NCBI RefSeq assembly: GCF_900089495.1
Contig: NZ_LT605203.1
Span: 3,199,547-3,263,546 of the forward strand
Reading direction: 5' to 3'
DNA length: 64,000 bases
Origin: Thiomonas sp. X19
GTDB taxonomy: Bacteria > Pseudomonadota > Gammaproteobacteria > Burkholderiales > Burkholderiaceae_C
The notes below the pieces were generated by a model. The model ran no database searches. It was given only the letters and a program-made list of their open reading frames with translations, and was not told the origin of the DNA. Below, piece after piece: positions 16,970 to 25,772 of this stretch. The translations under genes and the position numbers were made by a program. Each line of letters begins with the position of its first letter. The first letter of the stretch is position 1.

Positions 16970-18277
16970 GGCGTCGTTAGGAAATAACTTGTTCAGTTTC
17001 CTCGAGTCGGTTAGGCTTGCGGTCCATGCAAGCCGATTCGCCGATTGGGCAGCGCTGGGCACTGATGCGAGATCGCCTCGACGAGCGGCAGCGCCGGGCG
17101 CTGGCCGCCGCCGAAGCCAAGGTGATTGGGCGCGGAGGCACTTCGCAGGTTGCGGCGGCCACCGGCCTGGCTCGCGGCACGATCGCCGCGGGCATGCTGG
17201 AGTTGGAGGGCACGGACAACGAGTTCATGGCTGGCGCGCAGTTGGCGCCCCCTTCGGCGACGCGGCGCCCCGGCGGCGGGCGCAAGCCGCTGACGCACAA
17301 GGATCCGACGCTCGTGGCGGACCTGCTCGCACTTGTCGAGCCGACCACGCGCGGCGATCCCGAGTCGCCATTGCGCTGGAGCTGCAAGAGCCTTCGCGTG
17401 TTGGCCGAGCAACTCCAGCAGCAGGGTCACGCTGTCAGTCATGTGGTGGTGGGCCAACTGCTGAAGGCCCAGGGCTTCAGCCTGCAGGGCAACGCCAAGG
17501 TGATCGAGGGCAACCAGAGCCCCGACCGCAATGCACAGTTCGAGCACATCAACGCGACTGTCAGCGCCGCGCTTGCGCGCGGGCAGCCCGTCATCTCGGT
17601 GGACACCAAGAAGAAGGAACTGGTCGGCCAGTTCAGGAACGGCGGCAAGGAGTGGAGCCCCGTGGGCGAGCCGGCGCAGGTGAAGGTGCACGACTTCGTG
17701 GACCCGGAACTCGGCCGAGCCAGCCCCTACGGGGTCTACGACATCGGAGCCGACCAAGGCTGGGTGAGCGTTGGAACGGATCACGACACCGCCACGTTTG
17801 CGGTGCAAACTATCCGGCGCTGGTGGTACGCGATGGGCAAGCCGCGCTACCCCAAGGCGCGCGAGCTCACGATCACCGCCGACGGCGGCGGCAGCAACGG
17901 CCACCGGGTGCGGCTGTGGAAACTCGAACTGGGCCGCTTCGCCCAAGAGGCTGGGCTGAACATCCGCGTGTGCCACTTCCCGCCTGGCACGAGCAAGTGG
18001 AACAAGATCGAGCACCGCATGTTCTCCTTCATCACGATGAACTGGCGGGCGCAGCCCTTGGTCAGCCACGAAGTGATCGTCAATCTCATTGCCGGCACCA
18101 AGACCAGAAGCGGGCTCACCGTGCATGCCGAACTGGACACCAACTCGTATCCGAAGGGTGTCGTCGTCACCGATGCAGCCTTGGCCACCATTCGCATCGA
18201 ACCGAACAAGTTCCACGGCGATTGGAACTACTGCATCCGCTCAGGGTAGATCAATCAAGTTATTTCTGAACGACGCC
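16970..18277 (+). mobile_element. ISAzo13-family insertion sequence
   Basis: 1308-bp element with 22-bp imperfect terminal inverted repeats: GGCGTCGTTAGGAAATAACTTG at 16970-16991 and, on the minus strand, GGCGTCGTTCAGAAATAACTTG at 18277-18256. It holds one transposase gene. Removing the element and one copy of a 2-bp AA flank (16968-16969 / 18279-18280) restores a continuous reading frame in the host gene, so the ends and a 2-bp duplication are well supported. Inverted repeats and transposase are intact, so the copy may still be mobile. Confidence 0.92.
17026..18249 (+). CDS. ISAzo13-family transposase
   Basis: 407 residues from ATG 17026 (in-frame alternatives lie a few codons upstream). 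The N-terminal half has a helix-turn-helix-like region (GRGGTSQVAAATGLARGTIA) and GGGRKPLTHKDP. The catalytic half shows the likely DDE triad: Asp in VISVDTKKKELVGQF, Asp in ELTITADGGGSNGHR and Glu in TSKWNKIEHRMFSF. These are hallmark segments of the ISAzo13/Rhodopirellula-type transposase family. Transcription is opposite to the interrupted host gene. No frameshift is visible. Confidence 0.93.
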   Translation: MQADSPIGQRWALMRDRLDERQRRALAAAEAKVIGRGGTSQVAAATGLARGTIAAGMLELEGTDNEFMAGAQLAPPSATRRPGGGRKPLTHKDPTLVADLLALVEPTTRGDPESPLRWSCKSLRVLAEQLQQQGHAVSHVVVGQLLKAQGFSLQGNAKVIEGNQSPDRNAQFEHINATVSAALARGQPVISVDTKKKELVGQFRNGGKEWSPVGEPAQVKVHDFVDPELGRASPYGVYDIGADQGWVSVGTDHDTATFAVQTIRRWWYAMGKPRYPKARELTITADGGGSNGHRVRLWKLELGRFAQEAGLNIRVCHFPPGTSKWNKIEHRMFSFITMNWRAQPLVSHEVIVNLIAGTKTRSGLTVHAELDTNSYPKGVVVTDAALATIRIEPNKFHGDWNYCIRSG

Positions 18278-18278
18278 T

Positions 18279-18463
18279 AACTGCTCGTTGGCCTCGACGA
18301 TGCGGGACGTCTGCGCCGTGGCCAAACTGCTTTCGGCCACGACCACCTCCATCAGCAATCGCTTGAGCACCCCGCGCACGGCTTCGGCCTGCTCTTGCAA
18401 CTGAGCAAGCTCTTGCACAGATTGTTCAGAAGCTGTCGAGTGCGGGTCCTGTGTCTGGCTCAC
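18279..18463 (-). pseudogene. GGDEF/kinase-like protein, N-terminal fragment (upstream of IS)
   Basis: The first 62 codons of the gene whose rest lies at 15470-16969. The sequence (LAQLQEQAEAVRGVLKRLL, then VVVAESSLATAQTSRIVEAN) is a heptad-like amphipathic helix, the coiled-coil start common to KaiC-associated kinases. After the insertion point the frame reads five codons into the IS inverted repeat and stops. It starts 37 bp after the kaiC-like stop and is the third gene of that operon. Confidence 0.8.
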
Positions 18464-18500
18464 GGTGGCAGCCCCGGTTGGGTCCGTTCAGCTTGGAGGG

Positions 18501-19982
18501 TCAAGGACGATTTGCCGCTGGCGGATTGCCGGCAGCTTCGGCCTTGCGTGTTGGTCGCCCTCCCAGCAGCCCCTCCTGCTGGGGCAGCATCTCGCCGAGG
18601 TGGATGCCGTCGGCATCAATGTTGAATTCGCGCAATGCGCTCGAGTGCGCGCTTGCCCGCACCTTGATGACGGCCATGACGCGCAACAGGCGGCTGTCGA
18701 CTTCGATGTATCGCTGCACGATGATGGCATCGGTCATGAAGGCGGCCCCGTAGGGACTGAAGCGCAGATCGGTATAGCGGTCTTCGAGCTCGGAAGTCAT
18801 CAGCACGGTGACCCCGGCATACGACAAGGTGGTGACCATGCGCAGAAGGGATGCACGGAAATCGTCCTTGAAGGTCGGCGCCAGCGCCAGCTCGAAACCC
18901 GATAGGGAATCAATCACGACCCGGCTTGCTTTCAGGCGTCGAACCTCGCTCATGAGCATCTGAACGATTTCATCAATCGAAAGATCCGGCGCATGGTTAT
19001 TCACCAGACCCACCTGATCGCGTTTGATGAGTTCCATGAGCGCGGGGTTGTTCGAACGGCTGGGGTGCTGCTCGAAGGTCGCAATCACGCCCGTCTCACC
19101 GCACCGCGCCCCTTCCATCAAGAACGCCGAAGAAAGCGTACTTTTGCCGGAGCCCGAAGGGCCCGCGACCAGCAGTGAATACCCGCGCGGGAGGCCGCCA
19201 CCCAGCATCTCGTCCAGGCCCGGAACGCCGAGCTTGAGTCGGAAACTCAGCGCCGAGGTGGCGTCCTTGTGGGGCCGGCGCGCTGGGGGACGCGTATCGG
19301 ACGACGGGAACACATGGAGGCCGGCGCTGCTGATGCGAAAGGTGTGCAACCCCGGCTGCGTCGGCTGGCCGCGCATCTTCATGATCTCCATTTTGCGGAC
19401 CATCGAGTTGCGGTGCAGGCTCTGGCGTAGCCAGATCAGGCCATCGGCCACGGTGAAGACCGGGTTGGCGTCGGTCTCGGTGAAGTATTCGCCGAGCAGG
19501 AAGGTTGTCGCTTGCCAGCTCGTCATCAACATCCCGAGTTGTTGGACGAATTGCTGCAGACTGTTGTGCTGGCTGCCCTCGGATTCGCTGGCAAGCACAA
19601 CCGATCGGAATGAATCCACGAAAACGAGCGCCGGGCTGTGCTCTTGAACCAAGGCCACGATGCGCCGCAGCACGAGGTCAAGATCCCCCGCCATCGCGTC
19701 CTCGGAGAGGTTGAAGAAATAGATCCCCCGATTGATCCGCGCGCCGTCGAAGAACTCGTACTGCTGCTGGTAGCGCAGCATTTTCAGCGGGGGCTCACCC
19801 AGCACCGTGAAATACAGGGCCGGGCGCTCCGGGGTGGCGAGCGCAAACATCATCTGGTGCGCCAGGGTCGTCTTGCCACATCCGGGAGGGCCGGCGATGA
19901 GGTTGAAGGAAAACTCCGGCAAACCCCCGCCCAACACTTCGTCCAAACCGGGAACGCCGGTGACCAAACGTTTAATCGTCAT
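18501..19982 (-). CDS. KaiC-family double-domain RecA-like ATPase
   Basis: 493 residues with two RecA/KaiC domains in tandem. Domain 1: VTGVPGLDEVLGGGLPEFS, Walker A GPPGCGKTT (31-39), Walker B ALVFVDSF. Domain 2: LGVPGLDEMLGGGLPRGYS, Walker A GPSGSGKST (near 277), Walker B RVVIDSLSGFEL. By hand alignment to cyanobacterial KaiC the phosphorylation pair Ser431/Thr432 falls on Ala-Phe in YGAAFMTDAII (near 412), and one of the two catalytic Glu in domain 2 is Gln (TFEQHPS). No kaiA or kaiB is nearby, so this is unlikely to be a circadian oscillator. It is more likely an ATP-driven signalling switch acting with the downstream GGDEF/kinase protein and Crp/Fnr regulator. The start overlaps the end of the small upstream gene. 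Confidence 0.92.
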   Translation of the reverse strand: MTIKRLVTGVPGLDEVLGGGLPEFSFNLIAGPPGCGKTTLAHQMMFALATPERPALYFTVLGEPPLKMLRYQQQYEFFDGARINRGIYFFNLSEDAMAGDLDLVLRRIVALVQEHSPALVFVDSFRSVVLASESEGSQHNSLQQFVQQLGMLMTSWQATTFLLGEYFTETDANPVFTVADGLIWLRQSLHRNSMVRKMEIMKMRGQPTQPGLHTFRISSAGLHVFPSSDTRPPARRPHKDATSALSFRLKLGVPGLDEMLGGGLPRGYSLLVAGPSGSGKSTLSSAFLMEGARCGETGVIATFEQHPSRSNNPALMELIKRDQVGLVNNHAPDLSIDEIVQMLMSEVRRLKASRVVIDSLSGFELALAPTFKDDFRASLLRMVTTLSYAGVTVLMTSELEDRYTDLRFSPYGAAFMTDAIIVQRYIEVDSRLLRVMAVIKVRASAHSSALREFNIDADGIHLGEMLPQQEGLLGGRPTRKAEAAGNPPAANRP

Positions 19983-20398
19983 TTTGGGGTGCTCGCCGGT
20001 TGTCTTGCCCCGTCGGGGCGCTCAAAAAATTGGTCTGCACGGGCTCCAGCAAACGACCTGTCAACGCGGCTCCGATGAGGCTCGAGAGCAGCGCATAGAA
20101 CGTGTCGAGATGGGTTGTGGCGCCGGCAGAAGCATCGGCCCTGCCTTGCTGCGCGATGGCAGATTTCAGGATGTCCAGATCGATGGCTGCCGCCACGTCA
20201 TGGTGCGCCATGATCAGCCAGGGATGGTCTTCGCTGGCGAGCCGCAGACTGCGCTGGAATAAAGCGGAGACTCCACGCTGCCCGATGATCGGGCTGAGCG
20301 CGGCATCGATCTGCTCCCAGATGGAGATCACGGCCGCAGCGATTTGCGCCGAATCAGCATCGACGCCCCCCCCCCCAGCGCGAGAACTCCACGTTCAT
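19972..20398 (-). CDS. KaiC-operon small protein with frame break at a poly-G tract
   Basis: The main frame (119 residues from GTG 20331) is predicted helical, with WEQIDAALSPIIGQRGVSAL and HLDTFYALLSSLIGAALTGR as conserved-looking blocks. Coding character continues upstream of that GTG (DADSAQIAAAV), and a good ATG with AGGGGA nine bases before it lies at 20398 (MNVEFSRWGGG). The two parts are in different frames, separated by an 11-G run at 20366-20376. With 10 or 13 G they would join into one protein of about 141 residues. Function is unknown; the position as first gene, overlapping the KaiC-like start by 11 bp, suggests an operon-specific partner. The frame break may be phase variation, a mutation or a sequencing error. 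Confidence 0.7.
20366..20376 (-). repeat. 11-base G homopolymer within KaiC-operon first gene
   Basis: Eleven C on the plus strand (G on the coding strand), 8 codons after the ATG at 20398. It is out of frame with the downstream body; loss of one G restores the frame. Homopolymers of this length are prone to slippage. Confidence 0.85.
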
Positions 20399-20827
20399 TG
20401 GATGCTGTCCCCTGCGTTCGATATGGTGACCCGTTGCGTGATGCTGCTGCCGGCGTTGTGGGTCGGCCGGACCATGGGATTGCGTGCAGCCCCTTGAAGC
20501 TCAAAATCAGCGAAGTCCTCGATGACGGCTGGTGCTGGCCAAACTTGAACCGCTGACAGAAACGACCATGGTTCAGTGCTTTGGCACCCAACCGGCCCCA
20601 GCGTTCTGGTTTTCAATTTTTTCGACCTGCCCAGTGTACGCTGGAAGGGATTTCATGGCGTTCGCTAACGCACAAAGCGGCAGACGAAGTTGAGGGCCCG
20701 ATTCCATGTCGACATCCAGCCTGGACACCGCGGTCATGACTGGGTGCGGCAGCGTACAGACATACTGGGTGCTGTCTGCCATAGTTTCCACATCGCCATT
20801 TCAATGGTATCTCGACAAGGAGTCATC
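20399..20827. other. Divergent intergenic region, KaiC-like operon / collagen-like lipoprotein
   Basis: About 430 bp between two divergent units, presumably holding both promoters. Several short frames exist on both strands but none has a ribosome site with convincing protein features. No clear -35/-10 pair, operator or terminator was recognised. Confidence 0.4.
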
Positions 20828-21123
<296 letters not shown>

Positions 21124-21128
21124 TCAGC

Positions 21129-22661
21129 TCAGCGGTTCAGCCATGCTCGCAGCAACCGGCCAATGGGATGGGACGGCCGCGTGCGCATATAGGCATCTGC
21201 CGCCATTTTGATGGCCTCGGCCTGGGTCGGATAGGCATGGACCACCCCGGCCAGCGTGCTCAGGCCAATTCCCGCAGCCATCGCCAGTGAAATGCTGTTG
21301 ATCATTTCACCCGCGTGCCGGGCGACGATGGTGGCGCCGAGGACGGCATCCGTGCCTTCTCGCACGTGGATTTTCACGAAACCGTTTTCCTCGCCGTCGG
21401 TGATGGCGCGGTCGACATCATGCATCGGGACCGTGAAGGTCTTGACCGGGATGTTGCGCTCGCGTGCCTGCCGCACATACATGCCGACGTGGGCGATTTC
21501 GGGGTCGGTGTAGGTACACCACGGAATCGTCAAGGCACTCATGCGCTTGCGTCCGAAGAACAGGGCGTTTTGAACCGCGAGGCGCGCCGATGCTTCGGCC
21601 ACATTGCTGTACTTGTGGTCGAGGCAGACGTCTCCGGCGGCGTAAATGCGTGGATTGCTGGTGCGCAAGAAGTCATCAACGTGGATCCCGGCTTCAGGGT
21701 CGTATGCGACGCCGGCGGCTTCCAACTCGAGCGCCCGTACCGCGGGCGTGTGGCCGATTCCGGTCAAAATTGCCTCGACCTCGACAGTCACGACATTGCC
21801 GTCATTGACCAACTCGACGAGCTTGCGGCCGCGTTCCACGCGAACGCTGATGGCCTCGCTATTGAGGTGGATCTCGACACCGTCACGGGCCAGCGCGTCG
21901 GAGACCATCTGCGCGGCGTCGCGTTCTTCCTTCGGCAGGAACAAGGGGGCATCGTGGGCGATGATGGTTTGCACGCCGAAGCGGCTGAAGGCCTGCGCCA
22001 ATTCGCAGCCGAGGGGGCCGCCGCCGATGACGAGCAAGCTGCGTGGCAGCGCCGTCAGGTCGAATACCGATTCGTTGGTCAGATAGCCGGCTTCGGCCAG
22101 GCCCGGAATCTCGGGCAGGATGGATCGCGATCCGGTGGCAATCAGCGCCTTCCTGAAGCGCAAACGCGCACCGCCGACTTCGACCGCGTCGGCGCCGACG
22201 AAGTGCGCCACGCCGAAATACAGATCGATCCCGTCGGCGATCAGCCTCGCGGCCGAATCGACGCGGCTGATGCGGGCACGGATGCGCCGCACCCGCTGCA
22301 TCACCGCCTGAAAATCGACCTCGATCGCCGGGGGCGGCCCAGCGCCGAAGTTGGGCGCGTCGCGCATCTCGGCATACAGTCGCGAACTTCGAATCATCGC
22401 CTTCGAAGGCACGCAGCCGTAGTTCAGTGAGCTGCCGCCAAGCCGGTGGCGTTCGATCAATGCCACGTTCATTCCAAGCCCCGCTGCGGCGCGTGCGGCT
22501 GCCAACCCGCCCGGCCCCGCACCGATGATGAGCAAGTGGTAGACGCCGGGTGGCGTCGGATTGACCCAGCCGGATGGGCAGACGTTGGCTAAAAGCTCCC
22601 GCTCATGGGCGCTGTCGCGCGAGGCTGCACCTGGGGTCGCGAGGGTCGGCATCGGCCTCAT
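21129..22661 (-). CDS. MerA-like FAD/NAD(P) disulfide oxidoreductase lacking one redox Cys
   Basis: 510 residues from ATG 22661 (a TTG four codons earlier is possible). Class I flavin reductase fold: FAD P-loop LLIIGAGPGGLAAARAAAG, NAD(P) loop LLVIGGGPLGCELAQAF, second FAD motif RIYAAGDVCL, and a C-terminal dimer domain. The active-site motif, normally GGxCxNxGCxPSK, reads GGSSLNYGCVPSK: the first redox Cys is Ser. The C-terminal active-site motif is HAYPTQAEA rather than HxHPT. There is no HMA domain or C-terminal Cys pair, so it is not a working mercuric reductase. It is the last gene of the carbohydrate operon, 12 bp after the glucanase-like gene; perhaps it uses NADPH made by Zwf/Gnd (inference). 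Confidence 0.88.
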   Translation of the reverse strand: MRPMPTLATPGAASRDSAHERELLANVCPSGWVNPTPPGVYHLLIIGAGPGGLAAARAAAGLGMNVALIERHRLGGSSLNYGCVPSKAMIRSSRLYAEMRDAPNFGAGPPPAIEVDFQAVMQRVRRIRARISRVDSAARLIADGIDLYFGVAHFVGADAVEVGGARLRFRKALIATGSRSILPEIPGLAEAGYLTNESVFDLTALPRSLLVIGGGPLGCELAQAFSRFGVQTIIAHDAPLFLPKEERDAAQMVSDALARDGVEIHLNSEAISVRVERGRKLVELVNDGNVVTVEVEAILTGIGHTPAVRALELEAAGVAYDPEAGIHVDDFLRTSNPRIYAAGDVCLDHKYSNVAEASARLAVQNALFFGRKRMSALTIPWCTYTDPEIAHVGMYVRQARERNIPVKTFTVPMHDVDRAITDGEENGFVKIHVREGTDAVLGATIVARHAGEMINSISLAMAAGIGLSTLAGVVHAYPTQAEAIKMAADAYMRTRPSHPIGRLLRAWLNR

Positions 22662-22673
22662 GGTGCGCGGCAA

Positions 22674-24056
22674 CTACAGCCAGCCGCCCGTGAACCCGGC
22701 GCGGCGCAAGCCCGTCTGGATGATGCCGGAGCTTCGGCCCAGTTGCCACGGCAGGCCGGTACGGTAGTTCTCGATCATCAGCGCGATCATGCCTTGATCG
22801 AGTCCGAACTTGCCCTCGGAGATCCAGACTTCGGCGGCGGGTTCGTTGAAGCTTGCATTGATTCCGCTGGAACGCAGCGCATCGTCCTGTTGGCGCGCGC
22901 CATAGGCATCGAGGTTCCGGACCGCGGGCAGCACGATTTCTGGCGCAAACACCAGCGATGCCAGGGTCGATGAGCCCGCAATGGTGCCGTCGTCGGGTCC
23001 GTACGGCACGCCGCGCGCGGCATAGCCGTAGAACCTCTGCAGCCGGCCGGTCATGAGCCGTGGTTCGGCCAACGGACCTTCACCCGCGGAGAGGCCCCAG
23101 CAGTTGTCGGCATAGCCAGTGAAACTGTGCGGATTGCGAATGGCATATTCGCGCTGCACATAGGTGGCACGACGGCTGTTCTCGAAATAGTCGCAGTTCT
23201 TTTCACGCATGAAACGGTCGCGGATACCGCGAAAGTCAATCCACGCATGGGAGAACTGGTGAATGAAAAGCGGACCAGCATAGAGGAAGTCGTAGCCGTA
23301 AAGGTTCTCCCATTGGTAGGTCACGGTCCACGCCTGAAAGCTTGCTTCGGTGAACGGATGCGTCGGTGAACCCAGGCCCAAGACATAGAGCAAGATGGCC
23401 TCGTTATAGCCCTCCCAGCCATAGTGCAGAAAACCGCATTCAGGCTTCCAGCCCTGGGCAACCGTGGCGCCGTCATATTGAGCCCAGCGCCAGTCAACCC
23501 TGCGGTACAAATGCCCGGCCAGTTCGCGCAGTTCGATTTCGGCTGGCGTGCTGGCATCGAAGTAGGTGGCGGCCGTCAGCATCCCGGCCATCAACAAGGC
23601 CGTGTCGATCAGAGACAGCTCGGACTGCCACATCCGAGCGCCGGTCTCCATGTCGAGAAAATGAAAGTAAAAACCGCGGTAGCCGGTGGCGCTCGGGTTT
23701 CCCGTCTGGTCGCTGGCCCAAAAAAAACGCATGCAAGCGAGGCAGGCTTGCACTGCTGCGGCGCGCTCGATCCAACCATGTTCCACCGCGATGGGATACG
23801 CCGACAGCGCGAAACCCATCACCGCGATGCTTGCCGGCGAGCCGTCCCGCGTGGTGTCGGCGACCAAGCCGTTTCGCGCGTTCGTCGCCTTCGGAAAATA
23901 GTCGAAGGCCGCCTGTTGCAGCCGATCGAGCATGGCCTCGTCGGACCACTGTGCTGCCTTCCCCGAGGCCGCCGCATCGGGTTTTGGCGGCGCTTTTGCC
24001 CGCATGTCATCAGGGGGCGGGCTTGAGGTCGGCGTGGGTGCGGCTGTCGGCATCAT
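22674..24056 (-). CDS. PF10091 'glycoamylase' domain protein (GH144-like glucanase)
   Basis: 460 residues. After a Pro/Ala-rich N-terminus of about 35 residues that does not look like a signal peptide, the whole protein is one (alpha/alpha)6-type domain: FDYFPKATNARNGLVADTT, SIAVMGFALSAYPIAVEHGW, GFYFHFLDMETGAR, GWEGYNEAILLYVLGLGSP, PLFIHQFSHAWIDFRG, NSRRATYVQREYAIRNP. These match the domain found alone in GH144 endo-beta-1,2-glucanases and as the middle domain of cyclic beta-1,2-glucan synthase NdvB. It likely cleaves or trims a beta-glucan in the cytosol. The ATG directly follows the pgm stop (TGA-ATG-ATG). Exact linkage specificity cannot be read from the sequence. Confidence 0.85.
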   Translation of the reverse strand: MMPTAAPTPTSSPPPDDMRAKAPPKPDAAASGKAAQWSDEAMLDRLQQAAFDYFPKATNARNGLVADTTRDGSPASIAVMGFALSAYPIAVEHGWIERAAAVQACLACMRFFWASDQTGNPSATGYRGFYFHFLDMETGARMWQSELSLIDTALLMAGMLTAATYFDASTPAEIELRELAGHLYRRVDWRWAQYDGATVAQGWKPECGFLHYGWEGYNEAILLYVLGLGSPTHPFTEASFQAWTVTYQWENLYGYDFLYAGPLFIHQFSHAWIDFRGIRDRFMREKNCDYFENSRRATYVQREYAIRNPHSFTGYADNCWGLSAGEGPLAEPRLMTGRLQRFYGYAARGVPYGPDDGTIAGSSTLASLVFAPEIVLPAVRNLDAYGARQQDDALRSSGINASFNEPAAEVWISEGKFGLDQGMIALMIENYRTGLPWQLGRSSGIIQTGLRRAGFTGGWL

Positions 24057-25772
24057 TCATCCGGCTTTGCTGCGCCCGGCTGGGCGCTCTGAGGCCACAG
24101 CCGCGGCCGGCGATGAAGTCGCTGGCGCGATGGCGGCATCAACAAGGGTTTGTGCCTCCTTGAGGATGCGCTGCAGGTGCTCGGCCCCCTTGATGCTCTC
24201 GGCATAGATTTTGTAAATGTCTTCAGTGCCCGATGGCCGCGCCGCGAACCAGCCGCTGCTGGCGACGACCTTGATCCCGCCAATGGGCGCGTCATTGCCA
24301 GGCGCCTTGTTGAGGACGCTCTCGATCTTCTCCCCGGCCAACTCAGTCGATGCGATCTGTTGCGGCGTCAACGCCGCCAACTGCTTTTTCTGCTGCGCAG
24401 TCGCAGGCGCTTCGACCCTGTCGGCCACTGGAGGATTGCCGAATGCTTTGGCCAAGTCCAGATACAGAGCGCCAGGATCGTGCCCGGTGCGCGCGGTGAT
24501 CTCGGCCGAAAGCAGCGCGGCGGTGATGCCGTCCTTGTCGGTGGTCCAGACCGCGCCGTCGCGGCGCAAAAAAGCCGCGCCCGCGCTTTCTTCTCCGGCG
24601 AACCCGAGCGTGCCGTCCAGCAACCCTTTGGAGAACCACTTGAAACCGACCGGAACTTCGTCGAGGCAGCGGCCGAGTCGGGCAGCGACCTGGTCGATCA
24701 AGCGCGTACTGACAACGGTCTTGCCAACAGCGGCCCGTGCGCCCCATTGCGGCCGATGCCGAAACAGGTAGTCGATGGCGACCGCAAGATAGTGGTTCGG
24801 CGCCAGCAAGCCGGCGGCGGGAGTGACGATGCCGTGGCGGTCGTGATCGGTATCGCAGGCGAAGGCGATATCGAAGCGGTCCTTGATGTCGAGCAAGCGC
24901 TGCATCGCGTACTTCGAAGAGGGGTCCATGCGGATCTGCCCGTCCCAGTCGAGCGTCATGAAGCGAAAGGTCGGGTCGACGACATCGCTGACGACTTGAA
25001 GATCGAGCCGGTAGTGCTCCGCGATGCGCGCCCAGTAGTGCACGCCAGCGCCCCCCAGAGGGTCGACTCCCATGCGGATCTTGGCGCTGCGAATCGCGTC
25101 CATATCGATCACGCTGCCAAGATCGCCGACATAGGCGCCGAGGAAATCATGGCGGTGCGTTGTCGCTGCGCCGAGGGCCTTCGGGTGGGACACGCGCTTG
25201 ACGCCATCGAGGTTTTTTTCGAGAAGGCGGTTGGCGGTGGCGCCGATCCAGTCGGTGATGTCCTGGTCGGCGGGGCCGCCATTGGGCGGGTTGTATTTGA
25301 AGCCGCCATCGCGCGGCGGGTTGTGCGACGGCGTCACGACAATGCCGTCGGACAGCCGTTTGCGGCGGCCATGGTTGTGCGTCAGGATGGCGTGCGAGAT
25401 TGCCGGGGTCGGGGTGTATTCATCGTTCAAGGCCAGCATCACATCGACGCCATTGGCTGCGAGCACTTCGAGCGCGCTCGCGCATGCCGGCTCCGACAGC
25501 GCATGCGTGTCGATGCCCAGAAACAGCGGCCCGTCGATGCCATGCTTCCTGCGGTATTGGCATATGGCTTGCGTGATGGCGAGCACATGCCTTTCGTTGA
25601 ATGAACCGTCCAAGGCCGAACCACGGTGCCCCGATGTGCCGAACGCAACGCGCTGCGCTGCGACTGTCGGGTCGGGCACATTGACGTAGTACGCCGTGAC
25701 GAGCTTGGCCACATCGACCAGCAGCGCCACGGGCGCCGGCTTGCCCGCGAGCGGGCTGATCCGCGTGCTCAC
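24057..25772 (-). CDS. pgm: Phosphoglucomutase (alpha-D-glucose-specific)
   Basis: 571 residues from a GTG overlapping the transketolase stop; bacterial Pgm is usually about 545, and the extra length is an Ala/Pro-rich tail after [13 protein letters not shown]. It interconverts glucose-1-phosphate and glucose-6-phosphate. The four-domain signature is complete: [18 protein letters not shown], the phosphoserine loop [17 protein letters not shown], the metal loop [15 protein letters not shown] (DxDxD), the sugar-binding [12 protein letters not shown], and the phosphate loop [16 protein letters not shown]. In this operon it is the natural link between a GH94 product (glucose-1-phosphate) and Zwf/Pgi. 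Confidence 0.97.
   Translation of the reverse strand: MSTRISPLAGKPAPVALLVDVAKLVTAYYVNVPDPTVAAQRVAFGTSGHRGSALDGSFNERHVLAITQAICQYRRKHGIDGPLFLGIDTHALSEPACASALEVLAANGVDVMLALNDEYTPTPAISHAILTHNHGRRKRLSDGIVVTPSHNPPRDGGFKYNPPNGGPADQDITDWIGATANRLLEKNLDGVKRVSHPKALGAATTHRHDFLGAYVGDLGSVIDMDAIRSAKIRMGVDPLGGAGVHYWARIAEHYRLDLQVVSDVVDPTFRFMTLDWDGQIRMDPSSKYAMQRLLDIKDRFDIAFACDTDHDRHGIVTPAAGLLAPNHYLAVAIDYLFRHRPQWGARAAVGKTVVSTRLIDQVAARLGRCLDEVPVGFKWFSKGLLDGTLGFAGEESAGAAFLRRDGAVWTTDKDGITAALLSAEITARTGHDPGALYLDLAKAFGNPPVADRVEAPATAQQKKQLAALTPQQIASTELAGEKIESVLNKAPGNDAPIGGIKVVASSGWFAARPSGTEDIYKIYAESIKGAEHLQRILKEAQTLVDAAIAPATSSPAAAVASERPAGRSKAG

Noticed and set aside
18501-19982. Circadian clock protein KaiC with oscillator function
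   Set aside because: No kaiA or kaiB nearby and the phosphorylation pair seems to be lost; only family membership is supported.
20573-20791. 72-codon minus-strand frame between the KaiC-like operon and the collagen-like gene
   Set aside because: Starts with GTG, no ribosome site, no recognisable features; an overlapping frame on the same strand is equally open.
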